Below the pieces are notes generated by a model. That model was not told where the DNA came from and made no database searches. It saw only the letters and a list, made by a program, of their open reading frames with translations. A stretch of DNA of 21,434 bases from an uncultured Sphingobium sp. (GTDB lineage Bacteria; Pseudomonadota; Alphaproteobacteria; Sphingomonadales; Sphingomonadaceae): NCBI GenBank assembly GCA_946885845.1, contig CAMPHJ010000033.1, positions 1 through 21,434 of the forward strand, in the 5' to 3' direction. This document shows positions 1 to 7,956 of the stretch, piece by piece (the stretch's first letter is position 1; the number at the start of each line of letters is the position of its first letter). The translations under genes and the position numbers were made by a program.

Positions 1-81
1 GGGCCTGACGGAAAAGAAAGGGAGAGCCCACTCTGGCTCGGTCCCTCAGCGACCGGCATAATCGCGATCCGACCCCTTCCA

Positions 82-111
82 CCTGGTCCGGGGTGGCCAC
101 CCTGGACCAGG
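82..111. repeat. 30-nt near-perfect palindrome
   Basis: Two 15-nt halves, beginning CCTGGTCC and ending GGACCAGG, pair at 14 of 15 positions with no loop; the mismatch is at position 90 against 103. It lies just downstream of the transposase remnant's last codon. It could be part of an IS end, a terminator of the former element, or chance. No T-tract follows on either strand. Confidence 0.5.
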
Positions 112-118
112 CATCGCA

Positions 119-615
119 TCATGACCCAAAGAAGGCGAGCATCACGAGCGAGACGTGGCGATGCCAGCCATGACATGACCGGATTTCGTCGTGATCGAGG
201 CCAAGCTCGTTCTTGGCGGCCTCGAAGCTGTCTCGATTGCCCAGCCACGACCTCGACGGAAGCGAGCGCCTGGATGCCTGTCCCTGCGGGCACCAAGTTG
301 TGAAAAATGCAAGATCGCCCTCGCCTATATTGCGGCGGATCAGAAGCCGCGGGTCCAAACCCCGACTTCATTTCATCATATTCATCAGCTTCGAGGTCGG
401 CGAGTTCACAGTACAGCGCAGTCGTGAATCTGTGCGCCTTTGGTGCCTTCGCGGACGGAGAGGCGCAGCCAGACATCGGGAGCAAGAGCATTAGCGATCT
501 CCTCCGCTTTACCGGCAACCATGGGTTTGCCCGCCAGAGCCGAAGCTGGCTCGGTGGCAAAGGCTACATTTTCTGGAACGTGGGTCGCGGCAAGCTTTAC
601 CGGATCGCCAACCCA
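119..615 (-). pseudogene. IS701-family transposase, C-terminal remnant (frameshifted, internally deleted)
   Basis: Conceptual translation on the minus strand gives pieces typical of the C-terminal half of IS701-family DDE transposases: LAATHVPENVAFAT, then AGKAEEIA, LSVREGTKGAQIHD, ELADLEADEYDE, LLIRRNIGEGDLAFFTTWCP, TGIQALASVEV, DSFEAAKNELGLDHDE and HGWHRHVSLVMLAF. These pieces fall in different frames, with breaks near 406, 350, 270 and 230. The stretch after FAT jumps directly to the later AGKAEEIA segment, so part of the catalytic core is missing. No N-terminal half is present. The remnant cannot encode an active enzyme. It is joined without a gap to an IS5-like fragment at about 615. The family call is from remembered motifs and no alignment was run. 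Confidence 0.8.
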
Positions 616-819
616 ACGCTTCGGTAAGATAGGCTTGCGGTTCGACATGGGTTTGATACAGGCCCAGGCACCACGCGCTGCGAGAGTAGCGCGCATGGCA
701 TTGCCGTCGTAGGTCCGGTCGGCCAGCATGACACAGCCTTCCCCAAGGTCTTTGAACAGATCTTCTGCCATGGGACAAACTCCTGGGTCTAAGCAATCAA
801 CTTCTCCCACAGGGACCAT
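616..819 (-). pseudogene. IS5-family (IS427-like) transposase fragment
   Basis: In-frame with the downstream IS701-like segment, the minus strand reads EDLFKDLGEGCVMLADRTYD, GNAMRATLAARGAWACIKP and MSNRKPILPKR. This matches the C-terminal DDE region of IS5/IS427-group transposases, in which a segment like LLADRAYDSDALR carries the second Asp and is followed by an ANIKPxxNR-type motif. The N-terminal part and the final catalytic Glu region are absent. At about residue 69, counted from an ATG at 819, the sequence switches to IS701-like sequence, so the open frame 819-406 is a chimera of two unrelated transposases. The ATG at 819 is probably not a real start. It is a dead element. Confidence 0.7.
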
Positions 820-901
820 TACCGCCAGCCCGAAGGCGTTAGTCGAGCGTCAGCGAGTTCGTTCAATCCCGCTTATGGGCATGCGACCGAGTAAAAGCAA
901 A

Positions 902-934
902 AGAGCGCGGCGGCCATCTGGCACGCCGCGCTCT
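902..934 (-). terminator. Rho-independent terminator of the TonB receptor gene
   Basis: An 11-bp perfect GC-rich stem (AGAGCGCGGCG at 902-912 with its complement at 924-934) surrounds an 11-nt loop. On the minus strand it is followed by TTTGCTTTTAC, a T-rich tract. It starts about 40 nt after the stop codon of the receptor gene at 975, so it very probably ends that transcript. Confidence 0.8.
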
Positions 935-974
935 GGCAGGTCATAAATAATAATTGTTCAATCGCGCTTGAGGC

Positions 975-3266
975 TTAGAAGCCCACGTCGATCGCAAGGC
1001 CAAGTTGGCGGAAGCCCCCATAGCTCAAGTTCTGGATATAGTCGCTAGCGAAAAACGGATGGCCCTGAACTGTAGCGACGTAGCGGCGGTCGGTACAGTT
1101 GCGGCAGAAAGCGCGGAGGCTCCAATTGCGCGCGGTCGGGGTCAGGGTAACGCCCAGATCGAGCGCCGTATAGCCCTTCTGTATCGAACTGGGATCTGCG
1201 TTCGACAGGAAATTATAGGAGGATTGGGATGTCACGCCAACATTGAAGATGGCGGCGAAATTGTCACCCAATGGTTGTTCGTAGCTTATGTCTGCGATTG
1301 CTTTCCACTTTGGCGCGTTCGGCAGTCTACGACCAGAGGAGTCGGTCGCGCCATTCACGCAATCGACTTGTCCCACATAGCAGGTGTCCCCCTTGAAGGA
1401 GATGAAGCGGGCATCTGTATAGGCGACGCTGGCGTTGAACGTAAGGCGGGATGTCGGCCGTGCGATGACCTGTATTTCCGCGCCCCGCGTGCGCAACTTA
1501 CCCGCATTCTGCAACAGGAACGACAGCGTCGTGAAATCGATGCTCTGGGCCTGGAAATCCTTAAAGTCCGTATTGTATGCTGACAGGTTGACCGTCAACT
1601 TGCGATCGAAAAACTGGGCCTTCGACCCGATTTCGAAATGGGTCGAAATTTCGGGCCGCACGTAGGAGAAGGAATATTGCGCATAACCTGGCCCCTTATA
1701 TCCGCGCGCGGCGGTGCCATAGATCATCCAGTCGTTGTTCAAGTCATATTGCAGCGTTGCGCGCCCCGAAAAGTTGGTTTCACTACGGGCCTGCTGGCGG
1801 TCAGGAGCGACCGGATACAAGGATAACGCGCCACCGCCCGCAGTATTTTCATAGCGCATATTGATGGTTTCATGGGTCAGGCGAGCGCCTGCGGTCAGGC
1901 GCAGCCTGTCCGTGAAGCGATAGGTGCCCTGGCCATAGACGGCATAACTGCCAAGCTTCTGGCGCCAGAAGCTATCGCTTCCCAGCACGGTCGTGAAGCC
2001 TGGGGGTGGCGTTTGACCCAAAGATGCCGCGAGCAGATTGTCCTCCCGCACTCGCGCCTTGAGCAGAAACAGTCCGGCCTGATAGTCGAATTTTCCTCCC
2101 GCGGGGGAAGCGAGGCGCAGTTCGTTGGAAAATTGATCGGTAGTGATGCCGCCGCCGAATACCTGTACCAGGGGCAGAGGGCTATAGTCGGCGTCAAACT
2201 GCTGGGACGTCTTGAACCCACGGTAGGCCGCGATGTTCGTGATAGTCAGGCCGCTATCCAGTTCATAGGAAATCTTGGCTTGAACCCCGCCGACCTTTAG
2301 GTTGTAGAAGGTCGGTCCATCATAGGCGCTCTTGGAATTGTTGGTGCCGGGCGTGATGCCGAGCGTGGGAAGCAATTGAGCCAGAGGACTGGCGGACGCG
2401 ACACTGCGGAAACTCGCGACGCCGCCACCCGCACCGCGGGAATCCAGATAGTCGCCCGCCAGCAGCACGGTCAGGCGGTCCGTAGGCTTCCACAACAGCT
2501 TCGCAGATCCGCCGACCTGCCGCAGGCCACCATCGAAGTCGGAATTGGGCACGACATTCTTCTGAAGCGATGAATTCTTGACGTAGAAGCCGTTGATTCT
2601 TGCCGCCGCGTCGTCAGACAGCGCCAGGTTGGCTATGCCCTGCACACGGAATAATGATGTGTCGTTGGCGTTATCCAGTTGGCCATATTCCGAAAAGATG
2701 CGGCCAGAATTGGTCCCGATCACCGGATCATTGGTTCGGATGTTGATAAGTCCCGCGGATGCATTCTTGCCAAATAGAAAGCCTTGCGGTCCGTTCAGGA
2801 CTTCGACCTGAGCAAGATCGGTGAAATTAATGACACCCAGTTCCGAACGGATCAGGGTCACATCGTCCAGGACGACAGCGACGCTGGGCTCAACTGACCT
2901 CTGGAAGCTGGAGGTGCCGACGCCACGTATCGAAAAGTTGGTCCCTTGGGCATTCGCTGCGTTATTCTGGGTAACGAGGCTGGGCGAAATGCGGCTCAGA
3001 TCTTCCGGATTCTTGACGCCGCGCTCGCGTAGCGTCTCGCCAGCGACGGCGGTGACGGTGATCGGAACGTCCTGAAGCCTCTCCGACCTCCTGTTCGCCG
3101 TCACGATGATGTCTGCACTAGACGGGCGGGAATTTTCAGCTGCGGTAGCTGCTTGGCCTTCTGGAGCCCCGCTCTCCGTACTCGAAGATATTGGCTCAGC
3201 CATTGCAAAAGTCGGCAGCAACGCGCCAGCCGCGGCAGCGCATAAGATGCTAGTACGCAATCTCAT
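975..3266 (-). CDS. TonB-dependent outer-membrane receptor
   Basis: This encodes a 763-residue TonB-dependent receptor, an outer-membrane beta-barrel that imports a bound ligand using TonB/ExbBD energy. The start at 3266 is chosen because it follows a GGGAGAGG ribosome site and opens directly into a signal peptide (MRLRTSILCAAAAG, probable cleavage after AMA at residue 23). A longer frame to 3371 would run through the promoter. A TonB-box-like segment ADIIVTANRR is at about residues 51-60. The plug follows, with SIRGVGTS and a variant LNGPQGFLFGKNASAG of the usual RGPQGTLFGRNTTGG motif. The protein ends in an aromatic residue (DVGF), as outer-membrane barrels do. It is a single-gene transcription unit flanked by IS remnants on both sides. 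The ligand cannot be read from sequence. Given the neighbours, a catabolic substrate is as likely as a siderophore. Confidence 0.92.
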   Translation of the reverse strand: MRLRTSILCAAAAGALLPTFAMAEPISSSTESGAPEGQAATAAENSRPSSADIIVTANRRSERLQDVPITVTAVAGETLRERGVKNPEDLSRISPSLVTQNNAANAQGTNFSIRGVGTSSFQRSVEPSVAVVLDDVTLIRSELGVINFTDLAQVEVLNGPQGFLFGKNASAGLINIRTNDPVIGTNSGRIFSEYGQLDNANDTSLFRVQGIANLALSDDAAARINGFYVKNSSLQKNVVPNSDFDGGLRQVGGSAKLLWKPTDRLTVLLAGDYLDSRGAGGGVASFRSVASASPLAQLLPTLGITPGTNNSKSAYDGPTFYNLKVGGVQAKISYELDSGLTITNIAAYRGFKTSQQFDADYSPLPLVQVFGGGITTDQFSNELRLASPAGGKFDYQAGLFLLKARVREDNLLAASLGQTPPPGFTTVLGSDSFWRQKLGSYAVYGQGTYRFTDRLRLTAGARLTHETINMRYENTAGGGALSLYPVAPDRQQARSETNFSGRATLQYDLNNDWMIYGTAARGYKGPGYAQYSFSYVRPEISTHFEIGSKAQFFDRKLTVNLSAYNTDFKDFQAQSIDFTTLSFLLQNAGKLRTRGAEIQVIARPTSRLTFNASVAYTDARFISFKGDTCYVGQVDCVNGATDSSGRRLPNAPKWKAIADISYEQPLGDNFAAIFNVGVTSQSSYNFLSNADPSSIQKGYTALDLGVTLTPTARNWSLRAFCRNCTDRRYVATVQGHPFFASDYIQNLSYGGFRQLGLAIDVGF

Positions 3267-3294
3267 AAACCCTCTCCCACTTTTATACCAGATT

Positions 3295-3323
3295 ATCATA
3301 TAATGAAATTTAAGTTCTGTCAA
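3295..3323 (-). promoter_or_regulatory. Predicted sigma70 promoter of the TonB receptor gene
   Basis: On the minus strand there is a consensus -35 hexamer TTGACA (complement of 3318-3323), a 17-nt spacer and a near-consensus -10 hexamer TATGAT (complement of 3295-3300). Transcription would start near 3288, about 20 nt before the chosen ATG at 3266. This also supports the shorter start, because the upstream ATG at 3371 would lie outside the transcript. Confidence 0.75.
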
Positions 3324-3380
3324 CATATTTGATGGAATGGATTTCATATTATCGGCAGGCTGCCGCCGCATTCAATCACT

Positions 3381-3400
3381 TTACCATGGCACGATGGTAA
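3381..3400. promoter_or_regulatory. Palindrome upstream of the receptor promoter, possible operator
   Basis: TTACCAT and ATGGTAA form a perfect 7-bp inverted repeat separated by six bases. It lies about 58 nt upstream of the predicted -35 element of the receptor gene. The size and symmetry suit a dimeric regulator, for example the GntR protein encoded at 4048-4755, but that pairing is a guess. A second small inverted repeat, ATTGAT-TAG-ATCAAT, lies at 3458-3472. Confidence 0.4.
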
Positions 3401-3744
3401 TATCGTCCGCGATGGGCGATATGCTGCATCGACACCCGCCTTTGGTAAGGTCCACTTATTGATTAGATCAATCGAGTAAGGTGCAAGGAACACCGGGTAG
3501 GTTGCCTCTTACATGAAAATATTATTGCATATAATCATATAGTAGAAATTTCTATTCCACACGAGATCGATGGTCGTCTGGGCGAGACAGGCTCGATGTG
3601 CAACTCGGAGAAGTGCAAGTGGCACCGGCCGGCTACGCGCGCTATTTGATGGAAACGAGGATGTCGAATTACCGAAATAAGATTGGAACAAGAGATGACA
3701 GCAGGCATCGGCGCCTCATGAGGGCGTATCCGGGAACAGTATAG
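3401..3744. other. Non-coding region between receptor promoter and IS3 remnant
   Basis: No credible gene is seen. The stretch is AT-rich from about 3505 to 3555 and contains a perfect 12-bp palindrome TAGAAATTTCTA at 3543-3554. Open frames here are short and resemble no family known to me. It may hold degraded IS3 sequence towards its right end. Confidence 0.5.
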
Positions 3745-3989
3745 CCTCAGCATCAGCCTATGGCCTGCGTCCATCGATGATCGGCAAGGGTAATTGTTAC
3801 GACAATGCCTCCGTCGAGACGTTTTTCAAATCCCTGAAAGCGGAACTCATCTAGCGGCAGCGCTGGCCAACGCGGCATCAGGCGAAAGCTGCCATATTCC
3901 AGTACATCAATGGTTTCTACGACACCCGTCGCCGCCATTCATATCTAGGCGGCATCAGCCCGCTCGCCTCCGAAGCCAACGTGGCTTAA
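3745..3989 (+). pseudogene. IS3-family transposase (OrfB) C-terminal remnant
   Basis: The plus-strand frame reads [20 protein letters not shown] and LKAEL, an in-frame TAG at 3852-3854, then FQYINGFYDTRRRHSYLGGI and SPLASEANVA with a stop at 3987-3989. This is the standard C-terminus of IS3-family OrfB integrases. The YDNAxxETFF motif carries the last catalytic Glu, and the RRHSxLGxxSP motif closes the protein. The internal stop and the absence of OrfA and most of OrfB show it is dead. The sequence after the stop up to about 4035 (ACCGG / CCGGT inverted repeats) probably includes the right end of the element. Confidence 0.85.
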
Positions 3990-4047
3990 CGAGATAGGTG
4001 ACCGGCACAAAACCGGTACAAGTCCAGGTCCGCCTTTTCCAGTCGGA

Positions 4048-4755
4048 CTACCTCGCTTGCTCTGTTTCCTGAGCCCGCAAAATAGGAAGTGCAGCCTCGG
4101 CCGCTTTTTGCACATGCAGTCGGCACGCAGCGGCGGCGCCTTCAGCATCCCTGCGTTCGATCGCATCGACGATCGCACGAACCTCTTCGATCGTATGCTT
4201 GATCCGCCCCGGTGCCGAAAGCGAGTAAGCGCGAAGCTGTCGAATGCGATGAAGGATCGTCGTCAGCATCTGTGACGCGTAGCTGTTCCCACAACCGACG
4301 AGCAGGACATCGTAGATCTGCTGCTTGATGGCCAAGAGCGCCTCTTTGTTGTCGGTTGCCCCTGAGCGAGAGAGCCTTTCGAACACTGCGCGCAGCGCCG
4401 CTCGATCGCTTTCGATCGCTTTGCGCGCGAACTCATGTACCACCAAGCCCTCAAGCTGGGCGCGAACTGCGTAGACGTCCTCGGCTTCGTCGGCTGTCAA
4501 CATCGCAACAATCGGCCCGCGGTGCGGACGCTGCTCGACCAGGCCCTCCGCCTCCAGCAGCCGGATTGCCTCCCGGATGATCTGCCTGCTAGTTCCAAAC
4601 GTCTCCATAAGGGCGCGGTCAGACAGGTGCGTGCCCGGCGGATAATGACCAGTCACAATCGCGTCCCGGAGCGCATCCTCGACTTGCCGGCGTACCGGTA
4701 TAGGCTCAACCCGACGGGGAGCGCCACTCCCGAAAAACGTCTTAGGCTCCGCCAC
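4048..4755 (-). CDS. GntR-family transcriptional regulator, FCD (FadR-like) subfamily
   Basis: This is a DNA-binding regulator with an N-terminal winged helix-turn-helix (about residues 18-85, including SDRALMETFGTSRQIIREAI and LLEAEGLVEQRPHRG) and an all-helical FCD ligand-binding domain (about 92-225, ending HTIEEVRAIVDAIERRD and a late His). FCD regulators usually bind carboxylic acids and often control the adjacent catabolic operon. A GTG start at 4755 is preferred because GAGGGG sits six bases upstream. A GTG at 4776 would add seven residues but has no ribosome site. It lies 100 bp downstream of the dehydrogenase gene on the same strand and is probably its co-transcribed local regulator. 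The effector is unknown, probably an intermediate of the neighbouring enzymes. Confidence 0.88.
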   Translation of the reverse strand: MAEPKTFFGSGAPRRVEPIPVRRQVEDALRDAIVTGHYPPGTHLSDRALMETFGTSRQIIREAIRLLEAEGLVEQRPHRGPIVAMLTADEAEDVYAVRAQLEGLVVHEFARKAIESDRAALRAVFERLSRSGATDNKEALLAIKQQIYDVLLVGCGNSYASQMLTTILHRIRQLRAYSLSAPGRIKHTIEEVRAIVDAIERRDAEGAAAACRLHVQKAAEAALPILRAQETEQAR

Positions 4756-4855
4756 GGCTTTCCCCTCTTCCTTCACGCCATAGTTGCAGACAATCCGATA
4801 AATGCCGATGCACCATCTGCTGTTGAACAGTCAACGTTCATCACTCGGTTGCCGG

Positions 4856-5749
4856 TCAGCCCTTGAGTGTCGCCAAGTACCGATTGATCTCAGTATGATC
4901 GGCACCATCCTGAAGCTGCTCTCGAGCGGCGGCCCAGAGCGAAGCCATGAGGTGCAAAGTGGGCGAGCGGGACTCCATTGCGTCCGACAAACCGGCCGCG
5001 ACGCCGAGATCCTTCGCCATCAGTGCGAGCGAGAAACCGCCTTGGTAGGTGCCTGACAGGATGAAGGGCTTGATCTTGTTCTCGGTGCTGTTGTTGCGCC
5101 CGGTGGAGGCGTTGAGAATGTCGACCATCTGCTCGGGGTCGAGTCCGAACTTCTTACCGACTACGATCGCCTCGCACGTGGCTGTCAGGCCGGCAGCCGA
5201 CACAAAATTGTTCAATGCCTTCATGGCGTGACCTGAACCGAGCGGCCCTGTCTCGAAGATGGATTGGCCCAAAGCTTCCAGGACGGGTCTTACGCGAGCC
5301 ACATGTGCGGTATCGCCGCCAACCATGATCGCCAAAGAGCCTTCGGCTGCACGTTTAACGCCACCGGAAACCGGGGCGTCGACCATCTGCAACCCGCGCT
5401 TGTCGAGTTCCTTGCCGAGTTTACGAGTGTCGGTGGGACTTGACGAAGACATGTCGATCAGCACCGCGCCGTCCAGATGGTCGGCCAGCGAGCCCAGTGC
5501 CACCTCGTTCACGATCGCTGAGTTCGGCAGCATCGTAATGACGGCTTGTGCCCTATGCGCTGTCAGCTCCGCCCTTTCGCATGCCCTGCCACCGGTTTCC
5601 TCAAGCTTCTTGCGGGCGCCTTCGGATAGGTCGAAACCCTGGACCAGATAGCCTGCCTTGATGAGGCGCGTCGCCATGGGCAGGCCCATCGCGCCCAGTC
5701 CGACAAATCCGACGACCGCGGGTGCTGCGATTTTTTGGCTATCAGTCAT
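4856..5749 (-). CDS. NAD-dependent beta-hydroxyacid dehydrogenase (3-hydroxyisobutyrate / tartronate semialdehyde reductase family)
   Basis: This 297-residue protein is the normal length for the family. It interconverts a 3-hydroxy acid and the corresponding semialdehyde using NAD(P). An N-terminal Rossmann fold shows GLGAMG at 17-22 with Asp40 at the end of the second strand, which favours NAD over NADP. The substrate-binding motif DAPVSGG is at 124-130. The catalytic Lys177 is in GHAMKALNN, and the C-terminal helical domain is complete. Its ATG overlaps the end of the upstream decarboxylase-like gene by eight bases, so translation is probably coupled. A semialdehyde made here could be the substrate of the divergent aldehyde dehydrogenase at 6483, but this is inference. 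The exact substrate within the family cannot be told from motifs. Confidence 0.88.
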   Translation of the reverse strand: MTDSQKIAAPAVVGFVGLGAMGLPMATRLIKAGYLVQGFDLSEGARKKLEETGGRACERAELTAHRAQAVITMLPNSAIVNEVALGSLADHLDGAVLIDMSSSSPTDTRKLGKELDKRGLQMVDAPVSGGVKRAAEGSLAIMVGGDTAHVARVRPVLEALGQSIFETGPLGSGHAMKALNNFVSAAGLTATCEAIVVGKKFGLDPEQMVDILNASTGRNNSTENKIKPFILSGTYQGGFSLALMAKDLGVAAGLSDAMESRSPTLHLMASLWAAAREQLQDGADHTEINRYLATLKG

Positions 5750-6149
5750 TGCTGATCAAGCCCATCTCAACGAGCACCTCGGCGGCGAGACGGAAATGTT
5801 CGAGCGATGCCGGCAGACCGACATAGATCGCGCTCTGGAGGAGGATTTCCTTGATCTCGTCCGCGGTCACGCCGTTGTTGATGGCGCCGCGGACATGGAC
5901 CTTGAATTCGTGGTGACGGTTCAGCGCCGTAAGCATGGCCAAGTTGACCATGCTGCGTGCCTTGCGATCAATGCCCGGACGCGACCAGATGTCGCCCCAG
6001 CAATATTCCGTCGCGAGCTTCTGGATTTCCATGTTGAAGGATGTCGCGGCGTTCAGCGAATTTTCCACATAGGCATCGCCCAGCACCGCCTTGCGGATTA
6101 CGAGGCCCTTTTCAAACTGCGGTCCTGCGTCCTTGAACAAATCAGTCAC
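5742..6149 (-). CDS. Carboxymuconolactone decarboxylase family protein
   Basis: This 135-residue protein is close in length to 4-carboxymuconolactone decarboxylase (PcaC), the beta-ketoadipate pathway enzyme that forms the enol-lactone. It shows the family signature: YCWGDIWSRPGIDRKARSMV near residues 49-68, a mid-domain HHEFKVHVRGAINNGVTADE, then EILLQSAIYVGLPA. It starts at GTG 6149 with AAGGA seven bases upstream. No other protocatechuate-branch pca genes are present here, so a true PcaC role is uncertain. Paralogues of this fold act on other lactones or have no known reaction. It is the first gene of the three-gene unit ending in the GntR regulator. Confidence 0.87.
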   Translation of the reverse strand: MTDLFKDAGPQFEKGLVIRKAVLGDAYVENSLNAATSFNMEIQKLATEYCWGDIWSRPGIDRKARSMVNLAMLTALNRHHEFKVHVRGAINNGVTADEIKEILLQSAIYVGLPASLEHFRLAAEVLVEMGLISND

Positions 6150-6482
6150 TCTTGGATCCTTTTCTTATTTGAACGGGCGATCGGGCCCATACAGCGAATG
6201 CACGAGCGCTTTGCTGAAGCCAGCCCAGCTATGTGGCGCCCGAAGCAACTGCGGCGTGCGGCTGAACGATTGATACCTGAGGCGCAAGGCACCTCGCCTA
6301 AACGACCTAGGGCTTCGATAGTTGTCCGTCAATCCGCTTGACCGCTAGTTAAGCCTGAATATAGAAGGCGGATGATCGAAGCGGCGGAGGCTAAACCAGC
6401 TCTGTCTTGCGCGCCGAGAAGGTCCATAGACTACTCATCGATTCCGCGGCAATTTGCTGCGAACGCCAGAAGGAAAGCAGAG
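6150..6482. other. Divergent intergenic control region
   Basis: This 333-bp stretch separates the minus-strand decarboxylase-dehydrogenase-GntR unit from the plus-strand aldehyde dehydrogenase, so promoters for both directions should lie here. One plausible plus-strand promoter is listed separately. I see no strong inverted repeat that would be an obvious operator; only weak five-base arms near 6280-6299 were found. No coding frame is convincing. Confidence 0.6.
6338..6365 (+). promoter_or_regulatory. Possible sigma70 promoter of the aldehyde dehydrogenase gene
   Basis: TTGACC at 6338-6343 and TATAGA at 6360-6365 are separated by 16 bases. Transcription would start near 6372, giving a leader of about 110 nt before the chosen ATG at 6483. 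The match is reasonable but not decisive. Confidence 0.4.
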
Positions 6483-7883
6483 ATGGCTCAGTCCAAAGTA
6501 GCCCCGAATGAGTCAGCCGCGATCAACCCGGCTACAGGTGAAGTGCTCACTCGCTATCCCCACCAGACCGCCGATGAGGTTCAGATCCTGCTGGACCAGT
6601 CGATCGCTGCGTTCAGGATCTGGCGAGACGTGGAGCCGGCGGAACGGGGGAGGCTCTTCGGCAAGCTCGCCGATGTCCTGCGCAAGCGAACCGATGAATT
6701 CGCGATTACCATGACCCGTGAAATGGGCAAGCCGATCACGCAGGCGAAGGCCGAGATCGAAAAGTGCGCAACGCTGTGTGAGTGGGCAGCCGCCAAAGGC
6801 GCTTCGCTGCTCGACGATGAGCCCACCGAGATTGAGGGGCAGGCCGCTTATGTTTCCTATCTGCCGCTCGGTTCGATCCTCGGCATCATGCCGTGGAATT
6901 TCCCGTTCTGGCAGGCCATGCGCGGCATTGTTCCGGTCGTTCTTGCGGGCAACGCGTTCATCCTGAAGCACGCGCCGAACTGTATAGCGACCGCCTACAA
7001 TGTCGCGTCGGTCTTCGAGGAGGCTGGTGTGCCCAAAGGCCTGATCTCGGTCCTGAACGTCGCCCAAGAGGACATCGAAGCGATCATCAGCGACGATCGG
7101 GTTGCTGCGGTCTCCCTCACCGGCAGCGTGCGCGCGGGTTCCGCGGTTGCGTCGCAGGCAGGTCGCGCGATCAAGAAGACCCTGCTCGAGCTGGGTGGTT
7201 CCGATCCGTTCATCGTCCTCGCCGACGCCGACCTCGATCGCGCCGTCCCCGCCGCCGTGCTTGCCCGTTTCCAGAATTCCGGTCAAATCTGCATCGCCGC
7301 CAAGCGCATCATCGTGGAAGAGTCGATCGCAGAGGAATTCTCCACGCGCTTCGTCGCCGCTGTGAAAGATCTCAAGGTGGGCAACCCGGAGGAGGAAGAT
7401 ACCTACATCGGCCCGATGGCGCGTATCGACCTGCGGGCGGAGCTCACCGACCAGGTCAGGCGCACGGTCGAGAAAGGCGCCAAGGTCCTACTTGAGGGCG
7501 GACCGCAAGATGCTGCCGATGGCACGGCCTTCTTCAAGCCGGTGATCCTGTCGGGCGTCGAGCCAGGCATGGCAGCGTTTGAGGAGGAGACGTTCGGTCC
7601 GGTCGCCTCGATTACCATCGCGAAGGATGCCGAAGACGCGATCCGTCTCGCTAACCAAAGCGAGTTCGGCCTCTCGGGAGCGATCTGGACGGCGGACGTC
7701 GCAAAGGCGCGAAAATATGCTCGCCGTATCGAAAGCGGGGGCGTGTTCATCAACGGCTTCGCCGCTTCCGACCCGCGCACTCCAATCGGCGGCGTGAAGA
7801 AGAGCGGCTATGGTCGTGAGCTGTCGCACTTCGGTGTTCGCGAATTCACCAACGCGCAGATCGTCTGGATCAACCGGCATTAA
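6483..7883 (+). CDS. NAD(P)-dependent aldehyde dehydrogenase, succinate-semialdehyde dehydrogenase type
   Basis: This 466-residue ALDH-superfamily enzyme oxidises an aldehyde to the acid with NAD(P). Key residues are visible: Asn139 in MPWNF (oxyanion hole), Lys162 in FILKHAPN, general base Glu236 in LELGG and nucleophile Cys270 in NSGQICIAAKR. The LxxGNxFxLKHAPN and QNSGQxCxAAKR wording is closest to the Sad/YneI branch of succinate-semialdehyde dehydrogenases, so a short-chain acid semialdehyde is the likely substrate. The ATG at 6483 is chosen for the AAGGAAAG site just upstream. An in-frame ATG at 6372 would add 37 residues unlike the family and would coincide with the predicted transcription start. 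It is divergent from the hydroxyacid dehydrogenase unit and probably shares its regulator. Confidence 0.92.
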   Translation: MAQSKVAPNESAAINPATGEVLTRYPHQTADEVQILLDQSIAAFRIWRDVEPAERGRLFGKLADVLRKRTDEFAITMTREMGKPITQAKAEIEKCATLCEWAAAKGASLLDDEPTEIEGQAAYVSYLPLGSILGIMPWNFPFWQAMRGIVPVVLAGNAFILKHAPNCIATAYNVASVFEEAGVPKGLISVLNVAQEDIEAIISDDRVAAVSLTGSVRAGSAVASQAGRAIKKTLLELGGSDPFIVLADADLDRAVPAAVLARFQNSGQICIAAKRIIVEESIAEEFSTRFVAAVKDLKVGNPEEEDTYIGPMARIDLRAELTDQVRRTVEKGAKVLLEGGPQDAADGTAFFKPVILSGVEPGMAAFEEETFGPVASITIAKDAEDAIRLANQSEFGLSGAIWTADVAKARKYARRIESGGVFINGFAASDPRTPIGGVKKSGYGRELSHFGVREFTNAQIVWINRH

Positions 7884-7899
7884 GAGCCTGCTGTAGTCG

Positions 7900-7956
7900 C
7901 CCAACCCCCATGAAATCATCGTTGCGATCGCCAATAAGGACGCACGGATCATTTTG
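7900..7956 (+). pseudogene. Possible IS110/IS1111-type transposase scrap
   Basis: The plus-strand frame reads PNPHEIIVAIANKDARII. This resembles the C-terminal HPxxVxVALANKxARxxWAVL segment of IS110/IS1111-group transposases. Only about 18 residues match and the following sequence degenerates, so the identification is weak. If right, it is a third dead IS family in the window and marks the boundary between the two gene groups. Confidence 0.25.

Noticed and set aside
3267..3371. N-terminal extension of the first TonB receptor to an ATG at 3371
   Set aside because: The extension crosses a near-consensus promoter, has no signal-peptide character, and the ATG at 3266 has a good ribosome site followed by a clear signal peptide.
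6513..7286. Long minus-strand frame inside the aldehyde dehydrogenase gene (also 7488-8090)
   Set aside because: It is antisense to a gene with complete catalytic motifs. Its translation is rich in Arg, Gly and Asp and shows no family resemblance, so it is a high-GC shadow frame.
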